The translations under genes were made by a program, and so were the position numbers. A DNA stretch of 64,000 nt from Gemmatimonadota bacterium. GTDB lineage: Bacteria > Gemmatimonadota > Gemmatimonadetes > Gemmatimonadales > Gemmatimonadaceae. Under the pieces are notes generated by a model. The model saw only the letters and a list, made by a program, of their open reading frames with translations. It did not search any database and was not told where the DNA came from. Within the stretch, counting starts at the first letter, position 1. Each line of letters starts with the position of its first letter. The DNA is taken from NCBI GenBank assembly GCA_016704465.1, contig JADJAD010000001.1, forward strand, positions 868,001 through 932,000, written 5' to 3'. Positions 51,762-62,758 of the stretch are shown in pieces.

Positions 51762-52394
51762 TTACTTGCGCCGGATCGAGTCCGGAAGGAAGACCGAGTA
51801 CACCCCGCGCAGGTCGCCGGCAGAGAAGCCGTACGCCTTGTCGGCGGGATATCGTTGTTGCACAAATGCCGGCCGTTCGGCGCGCGCGCCGTGACAGGCG
51901 AGGCACGACGACTCCACGGTGATGCGACGGAAGTAGCGCACGCCGGTGCTCCCGTCGCGCGTAGCGTGCACCCACTGCCCCATCATTTCCGGGTCGCGCT
52001 GCATCGCGCCGAAGACACGCGCGGCCTCGGCATCGAGCGCGTTCTCGGGATTGCGGTAACGCTCGGCGAGCTGGGCGATCGACCAACCGTTCGCCTTCGC
52101 CACCGACATGGCCTGCATTTTCACCGGCTTGCAGACCTGGTCAAAGGTCGAGTCGGTCGCGCTCACGCCGCCGGCGGCGAAGGTGCGCGCGAGCGTCGAG
52201 CGCAGGGCGTCGAGCTGCTCGACCTCGGCGACCGCGCGCGCGAGTTGGACGTTAGGCGCGCCAGCTCGCGTGGCACCTTGCGCGCCGACGATCGCGGCAG
52301 CGAACGACAGGCCGGACAGCACGACAAGGCCATAGACCGCATGACGCGTCGCCGTCGCGCGAATCCCGGCGAGCTGTGGATCTGTCAGGGACAT
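51762..52394 (-). CDS. Tll0287-like (DUF3365) heme protein
   Basis: A 210-residue exported or membrane-anchored protein with a DUF3365/Tll0287-like domain, a PAS-like fold that holds a c-type heme and has been proposed to sense redox state or gases. A hydrophobic segment (YGLVVLSGLSFAAAIVGA) anchors it; the heme motif CLACH is at 164-168, preceded by RYFRRITVESS, and followed by the VQQRYPADKAYGFSAGDLRGVYSV block typical of the family. It is the first gene of a unit with the cytochrome c gene. A CTGGAG ribosome site precedes ATG 52394. Confidence 0.85.
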   Translation of the reverse strand: MSLTDPQLAGIRATATRHAVYGLVVLSGLSFAAAIVGAQGATRAGAPNVQLARAVAEVEQLDALRSTLARTFAAGGVSATDSTFDQVCKPVKMQAMSVAKANGWSIAQLAERYRNPENALDAEAARVFGAMQRDPEMMGQWVHATRDGSTGVRYFRRITVESSCLACHGARAERPAFVQQRYPADKAYGFSAGDLRGVYSVFLPDSIRRK

Positions 52395-52410
52395 GAGCGA
52401 CTCCAGGGCC

Positions 52411-52443
52411 TGATGAATTTATATAACCGAATGGTAATATAGT
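52411..52443 (-). promoter_or_regulatory. A+T-rich promoter-like segment before the heme-protein operon
   Basis: A markedly A+T-rich stretch in this G+C-rich genome, 17 bases upstream of the Tll0287-like start, with TATAAA on the minus strand at 52418-52423 as a possible -10 element. No convincing -35 or operator is visible. Confidence 0.35.
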
Positions 52444-52641
52444 CTCACGCGGAGGTCGGGGCAGTCCGGGATTCTCCTGACATCCCGTCGGCGGTCGGGG
52501 TGGCGCGCGCCGTGCGTGGATCAGGCAGCCGGTCCGGGTTGGTTGCCCTGCCCGACGTCACCTCGACGCCAGCACGCCCCTTGCATTGCCTTCCTCCATT
52601 CCCCGGCTGCCACGCCGACTGATTGCGACGAGGGTTCCGTC

Positions 52642-52977
52642 ATGTCTTACGAGTTCGAGCGCGCTGCGTACCGCATTCCGTATCCACCCTCGGCCCGCCC
52701 CCGCCTCATGCTGGGCGACCGCGAGGTGCCACTGGTCGACTGCTCCGAGCGCGGACTACGCTTCACGACGGAGGGCGTCCCGCATCCGAGCGTGGGCAGT
52801 CGAATCAGCGGACGGGTACATCTGCTCAGCGGCGGACCGGCGCTTGCCGTGGAAGGCACGGTGATCCGCTGCCAGGAGGGCGAAGTCGCGGTGCGACTCA
52901 AGGCACCCGGCATTCCCGTCCGGGCAGTTTTTGCCGAGCAGCGGTTCCTGGGGCAGCGGTTTCCGGCGCGACGCTAA
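52642..52977 (+). CDS. PilZ-domain protein
   Basis: A 111-residue protein consisting of a PilZ domain, the common receptor of cyclic di-GMP. The arginine-rich start is FERAAYRIPYPPSARPRL, and the second binding motif is DCSERGLRF (the D/N-x-S-x-x-G form), followed by the beta-barrel GSRISGRVHLLSGGPALAVEGTVIRCQEGEVAVRLK. The first motif is degenerate compared with RxxxR, so affinity for the nucleotide may be low. ATG 52642 follows GAGGG. It stands alone between the heme-protein operon and a convergent gene. Confidence 0.83.
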   Translation: MSYEFERAAYRIPYPPSARPRLMLGDREVPLVDCSERGLRFTTEGVPHPSVGSRISGRVHLLSGGPALAVEGTVIRCQEGEVAVRLKAPGIPVRAVFAEQRFLGQRFPARR

Positions 52978-53055
52978 GGCGCTGCGAGCCGGGCACTACC
53001 CGCCGGTCGGCACGAGCTCACATGCGGCGGCGGTCGCGCCGGCGCGCCACCGGCG

Positions 53056-54648
53056 TCAGTCGACCATCATCGCCACGATCAGGCGCGGTCCCGGCTCGGC
53101 GAACGATCGTTGCATCGCCCGCGCCAATGCCTCGGTCGAGTCGACCTGCTCCGCAGGCACGCCGAGGGACTCCGCCAGCTGCACGAAGTTGATCGACGGA
53201 TTGGTCAGGTCGGTGAGCGGACGACCGCGCGCGACCGACGTGAGTCCGAGGCGCTGTAGCTCGAAGTCCAGGATACGATACCGACGGTTGGCGAGGATGA
53301 CGGTCGTCACGTCGACCCCTTCACGGGCTAGCGACCAGAGCGCCTGCGGCGTGTACATCGCACTGCCGTCGGCCTGCAGGTTGATCACGCGCCGTCCCGG
53401 GGCGGCGAGCGCCGCCCCGAAGGACATGGGCAGCCCCGTGCCGAGTGAGCCGCCGGTGACGCAGCACCAGTCGTGCGGCCGGGCGCCGGCGGTGGCGACC
53501 AACGCCGGAAAGCGATTGGTGATCGCCTCATCGCAGACGATCGCGCCATCCGGCAGCACGGCGGCGAGCGTCTGGGCGAAGGCGGCCGACGTGATCGGCC
53601 CACTGGCAGCCGGGGGGATGGCGCGCGCTACCCGCGAGGGCTCGGCGTCCCTGGCCCCGGTCGCCTGTACCAGCGCGTCCAGCGCGGCAGAGACGTCATC
53701 CGCACCGTCGCTCAGTGACTGCACGTCGCAGCTGGCGGGAAGCAGCACGGTCGACATGTCGGGATAGGCAAAGAACGCGACCGGTGGCGGGGCATCGACC
53801 AGGACGAGGTGGCGTACCGCTGCCAAGCGCGCGGCGACTGCCTCGGGAAAGTACGGAAGGCGCTCGACCGCAACGCTCCCGGCCCCTCGGTGCGAGACGG
53901 CGGTGAACGACGTGCAGCAGAGCTGTGCCCCCGTGTGGGCGGCGACGCGCGCCGCCAGCTCGACCGCGCCGTGCGCCATGGCACGCCCACCGAGCAGAAG
54001 CATCGTTGGCTCGCCCGAGGCAAGCGCGCGCGCGACCCCGTCCACACCGGCAGCATCGACGGCGCCGCCCGGTGGTGCCCGTCGCTGCGCTTCCGCCATC
54101 GCCTCCGTCGCGGTGCCGCGCAGATCGACGCCTCGCTCCTCCTCGACGACCTCGTTCCATGCCGCATCCGACGGGACGATGAGCGTGGCGATTGCGCCTG
54201 GCGGTCCGAGCGCTGCGGCCACCGCCGCGCGCGCCGAGTCGCCGGCGGCACGTGCGGTCGGAACCGTCTGCACCCACGCCGACACGGTCCGCGCCAGCGC
54301 CGCGATGTCGCTCCCCAGCGGCGGGTCGTTGGCGACGTGATAGCTGGCGTGCTCGCCGACGATGTTGACGATCGGCGTCGCGGCCCGCTTGGCGTTGTGC
54401 AGGTTGGACAGCGCGTTGGCCAGCCCGGGCCCAAGATGGAGCAGCGTGCTGGCGGGACGACCGGTCATGCGCCCCCATCCGTCGGCCGCCCCGCTCGCCA
54501 CATTCTCATGCAGGGTGAGCACCGGCCGAATCGACGGCGCCGCGTCGAGTGCGGCGACGAGGTGCATCTCCGATGTCCCGGGGTTGGCAAAGCAGATCTC
54601 CACGCCCGACTCGGCGAGTGATCGCAGGAGGAGGTCGGCGCCGCGCAT
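53056..54648 (-). CDS. Thiamine-diphosphate enzyme, acetolactate synthase large-subunit-like
   Basis: A 530-residue ThDP-dependent enzyme of the acetolactate synthase/benzoylformate decarboxylase group. The activating glutamate is Glu48 in LHENVASGAADGWGRM. The middle domain has LLLGGRAMAHGAVELAARVA, and the C-terminal domain carries the ThDP-Mg motif beginning QADGSAMYTPQALWSLAREG and ending VTTVILANRRY. No acetolactate synthase small subunit is nearby and the protein is shorter than IlvB, so it may act on another 2-oxo acid or carboligation. ATG 54648 is used; the upstream 60 codons of the frame are unlike the family. Confidence 0.85.
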   Translation of the reverse strand: MRGADLLLRSLAESGVEICFANPGTSEMHLVAALDAAPSIRPVLTLHENVASGAADGWGRMTGRPASTLLHLGPGLANALSNLHNAKRAATPIVNIVGEHASYHVANDPPLGSDIAALARTVSAWVQTVPTARAAGDSARAAVAAALGPPGAIATLIVPSDAAWNEVVEEERGVDLRGTATEAMAEAQRRAPPGGAVDAAGVDGVARALASGEPTMLLLGGRAMAHGAVELAARVAAHTGAQLCCTSFTAVSHRGAGSVAVERLPYFPEAVAARLAAVRHLVLVDAPPPVAFFAYPDMSTVLLPASCDVQSLSDGADDVSAALDALVQATGARDAEPSRVARAIPPAASGPITSAAFAQTLAAVLPDGAIVCDEAITNRFPALVATAGARPHDWCCVTGGSLGTGLPMSFGAALAAPGRRVINLQADGSAMYTPQALWSLAREGVDVTTVILANRRYRILDFELQRLGLTSVARGRPLTDLTNPSINFVQLAESLGVPAEQVDSTEALARAMQRSFAEPGPRLIVAMMVD

Positions 54649-54847
54649 GGGCGAGGGGGGCGGTTGCGGGGGAGTGGTCGACGACGCCGGCAAGATCGTA
54701 GGCGGACCCCCGATCCGATAGCCGATCGACCCGTCTCGGCTGCCGGCTGCCACGCGTATCGTTCGCGCTGCTCGCAGCGCATCGGGCGCAGGCGACCGCA
54801 CGGCTGTGCCATACTGCCTCGAACGCACGTTTGTGTAAGTTCAGGGC

Positions 54848-55741
54848 ATGTCTCTTCTTCGCCTGATTGCCCTCGCCGCCGCCGCCGGTTGCTCCTCGTC
54901 CTCGGACCAACTGGCGAACGCGCCTGCTGTTGACTCCACGGTCGCCCCTGTTGCTGCCGTCCTGTCCACCGACACCACTGACACCAGCGACACCAGCGCC
55001 GCAAGCGAAACTGCCGCCACCGCACCCGACTCGCTGCGCGTGCCCATCCTCGTCTACCACAACATCCAGCCGGCGTCCGAAGCTGGTGCCGTGCGAGGCG
55101 CCGATCTCACCATGCGTCCGGAAGTCTTCGCCGCGCAGATGCAATACCTCAAGGATCACAAGATCCCCGTCGTGTCGTTCGGGGCGCTGCTCGATGCCCT
55201 GGAAGGCAAGGGGAGCGTCTCACCCGGCGCCGTCGTGATCACCTTCGACGACGGTCGGGTCAACCAGTACCACAACGCGTTCCCGCTGCTGAAGAAGCTG
55301 GGCTTCCCCGCGACGTTCTTCCCGTTCACGCACGCCATGGACAAGAACCCGCGCTACTTCACGTGGGCGCAGCTCCAGGAAATGCAATCCGCCGGAATGT
55401 CGGTCGGGTCGCACACTTCACTGCACGTGCGCGTCGACAAGATGAAGGATCCGAAGCAGATGCATGCCGAGGTGACTGGGAGTCGCACGCTGTTGGGCGA
55501 CAAGCTGGGCGCAGCGGCGACGGAGTTGTTCTCGTATCCGTTCGGCGCCCTCGCGACCGCGGGCGACTCGGCGGTGCGGGCGTCGGGGTATCGCGCCGCA
55601 CGGGCGTACGGCGGCGGCACGTGGAACAGCTGGGGGAATCGCTGGCGCCTGCGCTCCGTGCCAATGACGGAAAACATGTCACGCTTTCAACAGATCGTGA
55701 ACCCCGACGGGGTGTCGGCGCGGAAGGCCGCGGCGCCGTAG
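54848..55741 (+). CDS. Polysaccharide deacetylase lipoprotein
   Basis: A 297-residue predicted lipoprotein (lipobox AAAGC, Cys15) with a NodB-type deacetylase domain that removes acetyl groups from glycans. Metal and catalytic motifs are TFDDG at 132-136 and SHTSLH with His189 and His193; the VPILVYHNI start of the domain is typical. A Thr/Ser/Asp-rich linker (about 20-60) joins anchor to domain. Later motifs are SYPFGALATAGD and the final SVPMTENMSRF. Peptidoglycan or exopolysaccharide is the likely substrate. A strong hairpin follows the stop. Confidence 0.88.
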   Translation: MSLLRLIALAAAAGCSSSSDQLANAPAVDSTVAPVAAVLSTDTTDTSDTSAASETAATAPDSLRVPILVYHNIQPASEAGAVRGADLTMRPEVFAAQMQYLKDHKIPVVSFGALLDALEGKGSVSPGAVVITFDDGRVNQYHNAFPLLKKLGFPATFFPFTHAMDKNPRYFTWAQLQEMQSAGMSVGSHTSLHVRVDKMKDPKQMHAEVTGSRTLLGDKLGAAATELFSYPFGALATAGDSAVRASGYRAARAYGGGTWNSWGNRWRLRSVPMTENMSRFQQIVNPDGVSARKAAAP

Positions 55742-55747
55742 CGGCAA

Positions 55748-55780
55748 CGCCCCCTCGCCGGAACGGTCGGCGAGGGGGCG
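55748..55780. terminator. Perfect 13-bp hairpin between convergent genes
   Basis: CGCCCCCTCGCCG and its exact complement flank a 7-base loop six bases after the deacetylase stop. The convergent lipoprotein gene ends at 55829, so the hairpin may serve both. Confidence 0.7.
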
Positions 55781-55828
55781 CGAGGAAGCGGGGGCGTCAC
55801 GAGCAAGGCATGGGCGCGCCGAGCGACC

Positions 55829-56842
55829 TCACGGACAGGCCGGACGTCCCTTCGGCAGTGCCATCGTGCACGTCTTGGTGTCGCCGTTGATCGTGATGAC
55901 GATCGTGGCGGTGCTCGACCCGTCGTAGGTGATGACTTCGCGACGGCTGGCGGTGACGGGCGACGCGCCGGTCACGGTGAAGCTCGCGTTCATCACGCGG
56001 ATCACCGTCCCTTCCACGGGATAGGTCGGCTTGCCGTCGGCAATCGGAATCACCACGCCGCGTGTGGTATCGGCGGCGACCCGACGGGCGGTGAAGGTCC
56101 CCGCGCTGGTCGTCCCGGTGGTGGATTCGTCTCCGGCCGACGTTCCCGCCACGGTACGCCGCGTGCTGCCGGTGGCGAGACCGGTGACGAGACGGTCGCT
56201 GCGATGGCTGACGGTCGTGTTGGCGGTCAGCACGGTGTTGCTGTCACCGATCAGGCGGCCGATGTGCGGCGGCCCCTTGCGCCCGCCCCACGACGGCCCG
56301 TGGGTGGAGTCCTTCACGTAGCTCACCGTCCCCGCCGCCGACGATTGCACCTGCACGGAGTTGGTGGTCGCCGTATCGAACGCCGCCTGCACGGCCCCAG
56401 CGGCGGTCTTGTATTGCACCTGCTGCGTGGCCGTCACGCCATTGCGCACGGCCGGCGCGCAGACAAACCAGCCCGTGCTGGCATCGAACGCACCATCACA
56501 CGTGCGTCCGCCGCCGAAGCGCCCGCCGAACGGGCCGTGGTGTCCGAAGCCGCGACCGGCCGACATGGCGCCGGCGAACGCATCGCCGAGTCCTCCGCCC
56601 ATCAACCCCTCACGCCCGAAACCGCGGGCATGCCGCCCGGGGAGCCAGAGCGAGGTGACACCATCGGACTCACCCGAGTAGCTGCTGCTGTTGTTGGCGA
56701 AGCCGACGGGGACGGTGCTGAAGGCCGCGGTGAGCGCCTGGCTGTCCGCAGAGGCTTCGTTGCTGCTGGTGAGGAAGTCGGCACAGGCGCCCGTGCTGAG
56801 CAGCAGGGCAGCGAGTGACGCGACACGAAAGGTACGCATCAT
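55829..56842 (-). CDS. Hypothetical lipoprotein with Gly/His-rich segment
   Basis: A 337-residue predicted lipoprotein of unknown family. Two adjacent ATG codons (56842, 56839) begin a signal peptide (FRVASLAALLLSTGAC) with lipobox STGAC. A Gly/Arg/Phe/His-rich stretch around residues 70-115 (RGFGHHGPFGGRFGGGR) precedes a Thr/Val/Ser-rich beta region of about 200 residues that has no recognisable motif. Four cysteines (in RTCDG, WFVCA, KTCTM, PACP) could form two disulfides. The frame opens 67 codons earlier with unlike sequence. It has no operon partner. Confidence 0.7.
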   Translation of the reverse strand: MMRTFRVASLAALLLSTGACADFLTSSNEASADSQALTAAFSTVPVGFANNSSSYSGESDGVTSLWLPGRHARGFGREGLMGGGLGDAFAGAMSAGRGFGHHGPFGGRFGGGRTCDGAFDASTGWFVCAPAVRNGVTATQQVQYKTAAGAVQAAFDTATTNSVQVQSSAAGTVSYVKDSTHGPSWGGRKGPPHIGRLIGDSNTVLTANTTVSHRSDRLVTGLATGSTRRTVAGTSAGDESTTGTTSAGTFTARRVAADTTRGVVIPIADGKPTYPVEGTVIRVMNASFTVTGASPVTASRREVITYDGSSTATIVITINGDTKTCTMALPKGRPACP

Positions 56843-57072
56843 GGGATCGGGTCTCGAAGCAGAGGTGTCGTACCGGCGGTGGGGGCTACGCCAGTCCCTG
56901 CTGCCCTGACACGCACACGTCCGAAGACCCTCACATGACCCGCACGGAACCCGTTTGCGACATTCACGAAACGTGCACGCCGCGTTCACGCAGCGTTCAC
57001 GCCGCGCGCACACGGTCCTCACACAACAGCTGCACAGCACCACGGCCCGTCCGGATGCCGCGCGCGCACGCG

Positions 57073-57807
57073 CTAGATCGCGGTGATGCTGAAAATCACC
57101 GGCGCGAATGTGCCGCTGGTTGCTCGCACGGTGTACACCCCCGGCGTCGTTCCCAGCGTCAGCGTGACCCGCGCCAGCCCCGCCGCATCGCTCGTGCTCG
57201 TCGTCGCGCTGAGGGTGCCGCCGTTGGCTCCGACCGCCCAGTTCACGGTGACACCGGGGACTGGATTGCCGTAGGCATCGACCGAGCGGACGACCGCTTG
57301 CACCCCGGTCGCGACCAGGGCTGCGATGCCGTCACCGGAGAACTTCGCCAACGCACTCGCGGCGCCTGCCGTCACCGTCTGGGTGAAGGTCACGCCCACC
57401 AGCGAGCCAGTGCTCGCCGAGATCGTGATGGAGCTGGCAATCGTTCCCGCGGTCAACTCCATGCTCGCCTGCCCGCCGGCGTCGGTGGTGCTCGTAGATG
57501 CGGCGAGCGTCCCGGCAGCACCGCTGGCCAAGGTCCATGACACGACGGTCCCCGACACCGGATCGCCGTTCTCGGCCAGGACGCGCACGACCATTGGGGA
57601 CGCAAGAGCGGCGGCAACCACAACACTCTGCGAGTCCCCGCTCACCTTGCTGATCGTCCCCGGGTTCGTGGAACTGGCCGGGTCGCTGCCGCAGGCAACG
57701 GCGACGCCAGCGCACAACCCCGCCACGACAAGCGCGCGCGCGGTGCGGGGAATACGAGTCAGAATGGCTGCCCGAGCAAGCGAGCGAACCGTACTTATGG
57801 CGACCAT
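57073..57807 (-). CDS. Lipoprotein with two bacterial Ig-like (Big_1) domains
   Basis: A 244-residue predicted lipoprotein. After the lipobox (GVAVAC) come two Ig-like domains of about 90 residues each, with the invasin/Big_1 pattern: VVRVLAENGDPVSGTVVSWTL and ASTSTTDAGGQASMELTAG in the first, VVRSVDAYGNPVPGVTVNWAV and SATTSTSDAAGLARVTLTLG in the second. Such domains serve surface adhesion or display. The start at ATG 57807 gives a normal signal; no clear ribosome site is seen. Between this gene and the previous lipoprotein lies a 230-base gap with short GCGTTCAC repeats. Confidence 0.82.
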   Translation of the reverse strand: MVAISTVRSLARAAILTRIPRTARALVVAGLCAGVAVACGSDPASSTNPGTISKVSGDSQSVVVAAALASPMVVRVLAENGDPVSGTVVSWTLASGAAGTLAASTSTTDAGGQASMELTAGTIASSITISASTGSLVGVTFTQTVTAGAASALAKFSGDGIAALVATGVQAVVRSVDAYGNPVPGVTVNWAVGANGGTLSATTSTSDAAGLARVTLTLGTTPGVYTVRATSGTFAPVIFSITAI

Positions 57808-57997
57808 GGTAGCAAGCGTCGAAAGTGGACGAAATCGGCAGTTGATGCGGCCGGGGCACGGCGTGCACGGCCCGCAGGCCGCATCTCTCGCAAGGATACG
57901 ACACATCCGGGGCGTGTCACGCTGACATCGGGGCGACACGCCGGGAGGAATCTATTCAGATGGCGCGGCCGAGCGGCGACCCGCCGGCTGACATTCC

Positions 57998-60436
57998 TCA
58001 CCTCGGCGCCAGCACCCACCGCGTACGCGTCACCGCTTCGACGGCCGGCCGGGTGTACGTCACCGGGAAGTACCGGTCGTCCTTCCACAGCTCGAACAGG
58101 TCGCGGTAGTGCGGACTCGACACATCGCCCGATTGGCCGGGAGTGTTCGTCCCCACGGCGGCATCCCAGTTGCCCGCCTCCACAATGAGCCGGAACGACG
58201 CGCCCGCGGTCTGGTTTTCTCCGCCGCCAGTGGCCCCCGGGGTATTGCCATCCCCGCCGCGCGGCCACGGCCCGACCTCGAAGCGTCGGCGCAATTCATC
58301 GTTCAGTGCCGCGCTCATGGGGTGTCGCAGCGTGACCTGGTGATAGCGCCCCCAGCGCCATTCTGTCATGTCGGCGCCGTAGCGCTGTGTCAACTCCCGC
58401 ACCGCTTCGTCCAGGCTGCGCAGCAGGACCGAGTCACGTCCCAGCGTGGGAACGGCCCCGAACTCCCCCCCGGGAGCGGTGAGCCACTCGACGATGCGCT
58501 TGGTCGAGACGCCGCGCGCCATCGCCCGCGCAGCGGGCGGCACGACGACGTTCGCGGTGTTGTCGGCAAGGCGCCGGTACCACGCTTCGTAGATCCCTGC
58601 CCCGACCGAGTCCTTGTCCAGCACATGGTCCCAGGCCAGCAGTGCCCGGCGCGCTCGTTCGACGGAAGGGGTGGTCGCCGTCAACCCGGCCAGGAGCGGG
58701 ACGAGGGAGCGCGCGGGCAGCGACGTGTAGTCGTTCTGTAGCCGCATCATGTCCATGAGCGACGAGCGCTGCCCCGAGCCCAACACTTCGGCAATGCGCG
58801 CAAAACGGAAGGGATCGGCCCACGACCAGCCGATGGCCGTGCGATACGGGTAGTCCTCGCGCGTGAGGTTGCTGTTGGCGGTCGCGATGAATCCCTCGGC
58901 GGGATTGTAGGCGTTCGGCTTCTGCCGGATGGGGAGGTAGCCGGCCCACTCGAAGCGACCATCGCCCGGCACCGGGACCAGCCCGCTGGACGCGGGCCTT
59001 ATGGGCGCGATCCCGACGGCCTGCCAGCCGATGTTTCCCTTCACGTCGGCCCAGATCATGTTCTCGCCCGGGATGTTGCTGTAGCTGCAGGCCTCGAGGA
59101 ACTCCTCCCACGTCCTGGCCTGGTCCATGCGCAGCGACGCCATGTACGGGGCGCCGCCGGGCTCCATCCATGCGGCGCGCACGGCGTAGGCCAGGCCGCG
59201 CGCCGAGTCCTCATAGACCACTGGCCCATGTCGCGTGTACTTGAGCGTCACCGTTTCCGGCGCGCCTCCTTTCACCGGGATCGTCTCGCGCACCGTGCGC
59301 ATCGCCTCCCACGCACCGCGATATCGATACATCGCGCGGTTGGCGGGATTGGTCTTGTAGACGTACAGGTCCTCCCCGTCCGTGCTGAAGATGGTCAACC
59401 CCCACGCCCCGTACTCGTTGTGGCCGATCGAGACGCCCGGCACGGTGGGTTCGCCGCCGCCGATCACGTTCCACCCCGGGGCCACCAGGTGCACGAAATA
59501 GCGCAGCGACGGGGCGGCCTGTGCGCGGTGCGGATCGTTGGCCATGATTGCGCGCCCGTTGAGCGTGAGGCGCGGGCTGATCACCCAGTTGTTGCTCCCG
59601 ATGTCGCGCCGCGCGTTCAATTGCAGCGCCGAGTCGGCCTCGGCTTGCAGCGCCGCGAGGCGACGGCCGGCGCGCTCGTCGCCGCGGTAGGCCGACTGCA
59701 CGTCGCTGGGAAGGAAGCGGACCGGGGCCCGGTATGCGTTGTACAGGTCGAGGATGGGCTCGAACAGCCCGGCCGTGTCGATCGCCGGATCGAGGGTCAG
59801 CGCCGGCTGGCCGGGGCCGGGGTGGAACCACTCCACCTTGCGCAGCAGCTCGGCCCCATGGCGCGCGACGAAGCGACCGTGCGCGAGTTCCTCGGCGATG
59901 TTGCCCAGCAGTCCCTGGTGTCGTGAGATCACGACCTCCGGCGTCCAGCGCCCCGGGGTGATGCCGAGCAGCTTGAGCTCCAGCGGGACCAACGCCGGAT
60001 TGCTTGCCGCTTCGTCCACGTAGGCATTGATCCCCTCGACGAAGGCGCCGACGATCGCCGCCCCACGCGGGTGGTACATCGCGAGGTCCGCCGCGAGGTT
60101 GCCGCGGTACTTGAACAGTCGCGCCCCCCGGTCGCGCGCGACTTCCCGCGCGCCAAGGACCTCGGCCACGGTCCCCGTCGCCTGCCGGCGCCAGATCTCG
60201 AACTGGAAGGCGCGGTCGCGCGCGGCGGTGTAGCCCTGGGCGAAGAACAGGTCGTGTTCGTTGCCGGCGTAGATATGGGCGATGCCCCAGGCGTCGCGCA
60301 GGACTTCCACGGGTTGGCGAAGTCCCGTCAGGCGCAACGTATCGGTGCGCTGCGCGTGCCCGGCCGCGGGCAGGACGAGTGCAAGCAGGAGGACCGCCTG
60401 CCGCAGCAGGGATGACCAGCGGACCGGGAGTCGCAT
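57998..60436 (-). CDS. Penicillin acylase-family Ntn hydrolase, exported
   Basis: An 812-residue penicillin acylase/N-acyl-homoserine-lactone acylase family protein that matures by self-cleavage into alpha and beta subunits in the periplasm. ATG 60436 begins a signal peptide (LLRQAVLLLALVLPAAGHAQ). The nucleophile Ser281 starts the beta subunit in RDIGSNNWVISPRLT, followed by ANDPHRAQAAPSLRYFVHL. Later conserved stretches include GENMIWADVKGNIGWQAVGIAP and SGDVSSPHYRDLFELW. It may hydrolyse acylated amines, including beta-lactams or quorum signals; the sequence does not decide. The frame opens 102 codons earlier with unlike sequence. Confidence 0.9.
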   Translation of the reverse strand: MRLPVRWSSLLRQAVLLLALVLPAAGHAQRTDTLRLTGLRQPVEVLRDAWGIAHIYAGNEHDLFFAQGYTAARDRAFQFEIWRRQATGTVAEVLGAREVARDRGARLFKYRGNLAADLAMYHPRGAAIVGAFVEGINAYVDEAASNPALVPLELKLLGITPGRWTPEVVISRHQGLLGNIAEELAHGRFVARHGAELLRKVEWFHPGPGQPALTLDPAIDTAGLFEPILDLYNAYRAPVRFLPSDVQSAYRGDERAGRRLAALQAEADSALQLNARRDIGSNNWVISPRLTLNGRAIMANDPHRAQAAPSLRYFVHLVAPGWNVIGGGEPTVPGVSIGHNEYGAWGLTIFSTDGEDLYVYKTNPANRAMYRYRGAWEAMRTVRETIPVKGGAPETVTLKYTRHGPVVYEDSARGLAYAVRAAWMEPGGAPYMASLRMDQARTWEEFLEACSYSNIPGENMIWADVKGNIGWQAVGIAPIRPASSGLVPVPGDGRFEWAGYLPIRQKPNAYNPAEGFIATANSNLTREDYPYRTAIGWSWADPFRFARIAEVLGSGQRSSLMDMMRLQNDYTSLPARSLVPLLAGLTATTPSVERARRALLAWDHVLDKDSVGAGIYEAWYRRLADNTANVVVPPAARAMARGVSTKRIVEWLTAPGGEFGAVPTLGRDSVLLRSLDEAVRELTQRYGADMTEWRWGRYHQVTLRHPMSAALNDELRRRFEVGPWPRGGDGNTPGATGGGENQTAGASFRLIVEAGNWDAAVGTNTPGQSGDVSSPHYRDLFELWKDDRYFPVTYTRPAVEAVTRTRWVLAPR

Positions 60437-60759
60437 GGGCTGTGTCGGAGGGAGCAGGGTGGGGCGGAACCGCGCACCGCCAGACACGGCGAACATATCC
60501 ATCGCTCGACGAATGGCCAGTCGCGGCGACGGAAACGCACGGGGATAGACCCGGGGAAACGCCAGGCGGACGCACGCGACGACGCACGGCGATCGACCCG
60601 CCGTTGCCGGCGCGGCTTGCGCACGAAACGCGGCGGGCGTCCGGCGCGTAGGGCCGAAGGAGGCAGGTCGACCAGGTCGCGGCAGTGCGCAGTAGTCCGT
60701 CGAGCGCCACGTTGGTGTCGCGCCGCGTTCGGGGTGGTCCACGTTCCCGGAGGAGTCCC
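60437..60759. other. Intergenic region with no recognisable element
   Basis: A 323-base divergent gap between the acylase and a membrane-protein gene. It must hold their promoters, but I see no clear consensus hexamers, no repeat and no hairpin. The only notable site is the strong AGGAG at 60751-60755, which belongs to the membrane-protein gene. Confidence 0.4.
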
Positions 60760-61271
60760 ATGATTCTCGCCGACGTCCTGAAGTACCTCTTCCTCGTCAT
60801 CGGCGCGCTGGTGGTCATCATCAGCTATTGGCTGGTCACGACGGCGCTCTTCCCCGCGGCGGTTGACCGCACCCGCGAGGCATACGGCGCACACCCCGTG
60901 CGCATCACGCTCGTCGGTACGCTGTGCACGGTCCCGGTGCTCCTGGCCGGGTTGGCGCTCCTGTCCGCCGCGCCTAACGCGGGGCTCAAGGTCATGGGTG
61001 GCGTGCTCGCCTCCCTGCCGGTGGTGCTCGGGCTGGCCGGCTCGGCAGGGCTGAGTGAACGGGTAGGGCGCGGCCTGGTCCACGCCGAGGATGGCCGCAC
61101 CCCGTGGCGGCGCTCGCTGCGCGGGGGCATCGTGCTCGCGCTGACCTTCCTGCTCCCGATCATCGGTTGGTTCGTGGTCCTGCCGTGGGTCCTGCTCAGC
61201 GGCTGCGGCGCCACAATCGCAGCCCTGCGCGACGCGCGTCGGCGGGCGACGATCGGCCTGGCAGACGCAGC

Positions 61272-61275
<4 letters not shown>
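60760..61275 (+). CDS. Four-helix inner-membrane protein of unknown function
   Basis: A 171-residue integral membrane protein with about four hydrophobic helices (about 8-30, 48-68, 76-94 and 126-150) and short charged loops; I do not recognise the family. ATG 60760 has a GGAGGAG ribosome site. Its TGA overlaps the ATG of the DUF1800-type gene by four bases, so it is the first gene of a three-gene unit with DUF1800 and DUF1501. This makes a link to the export or anchoring of those proteins plausible. It contains one of the P-N-encoding CCTAACG motifs. Confidence 0.75.
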
Positions 61276-62742
<1,467 letters not shown>

Positions 62743-62758
62743 TCGCTGAGGTGCAATC

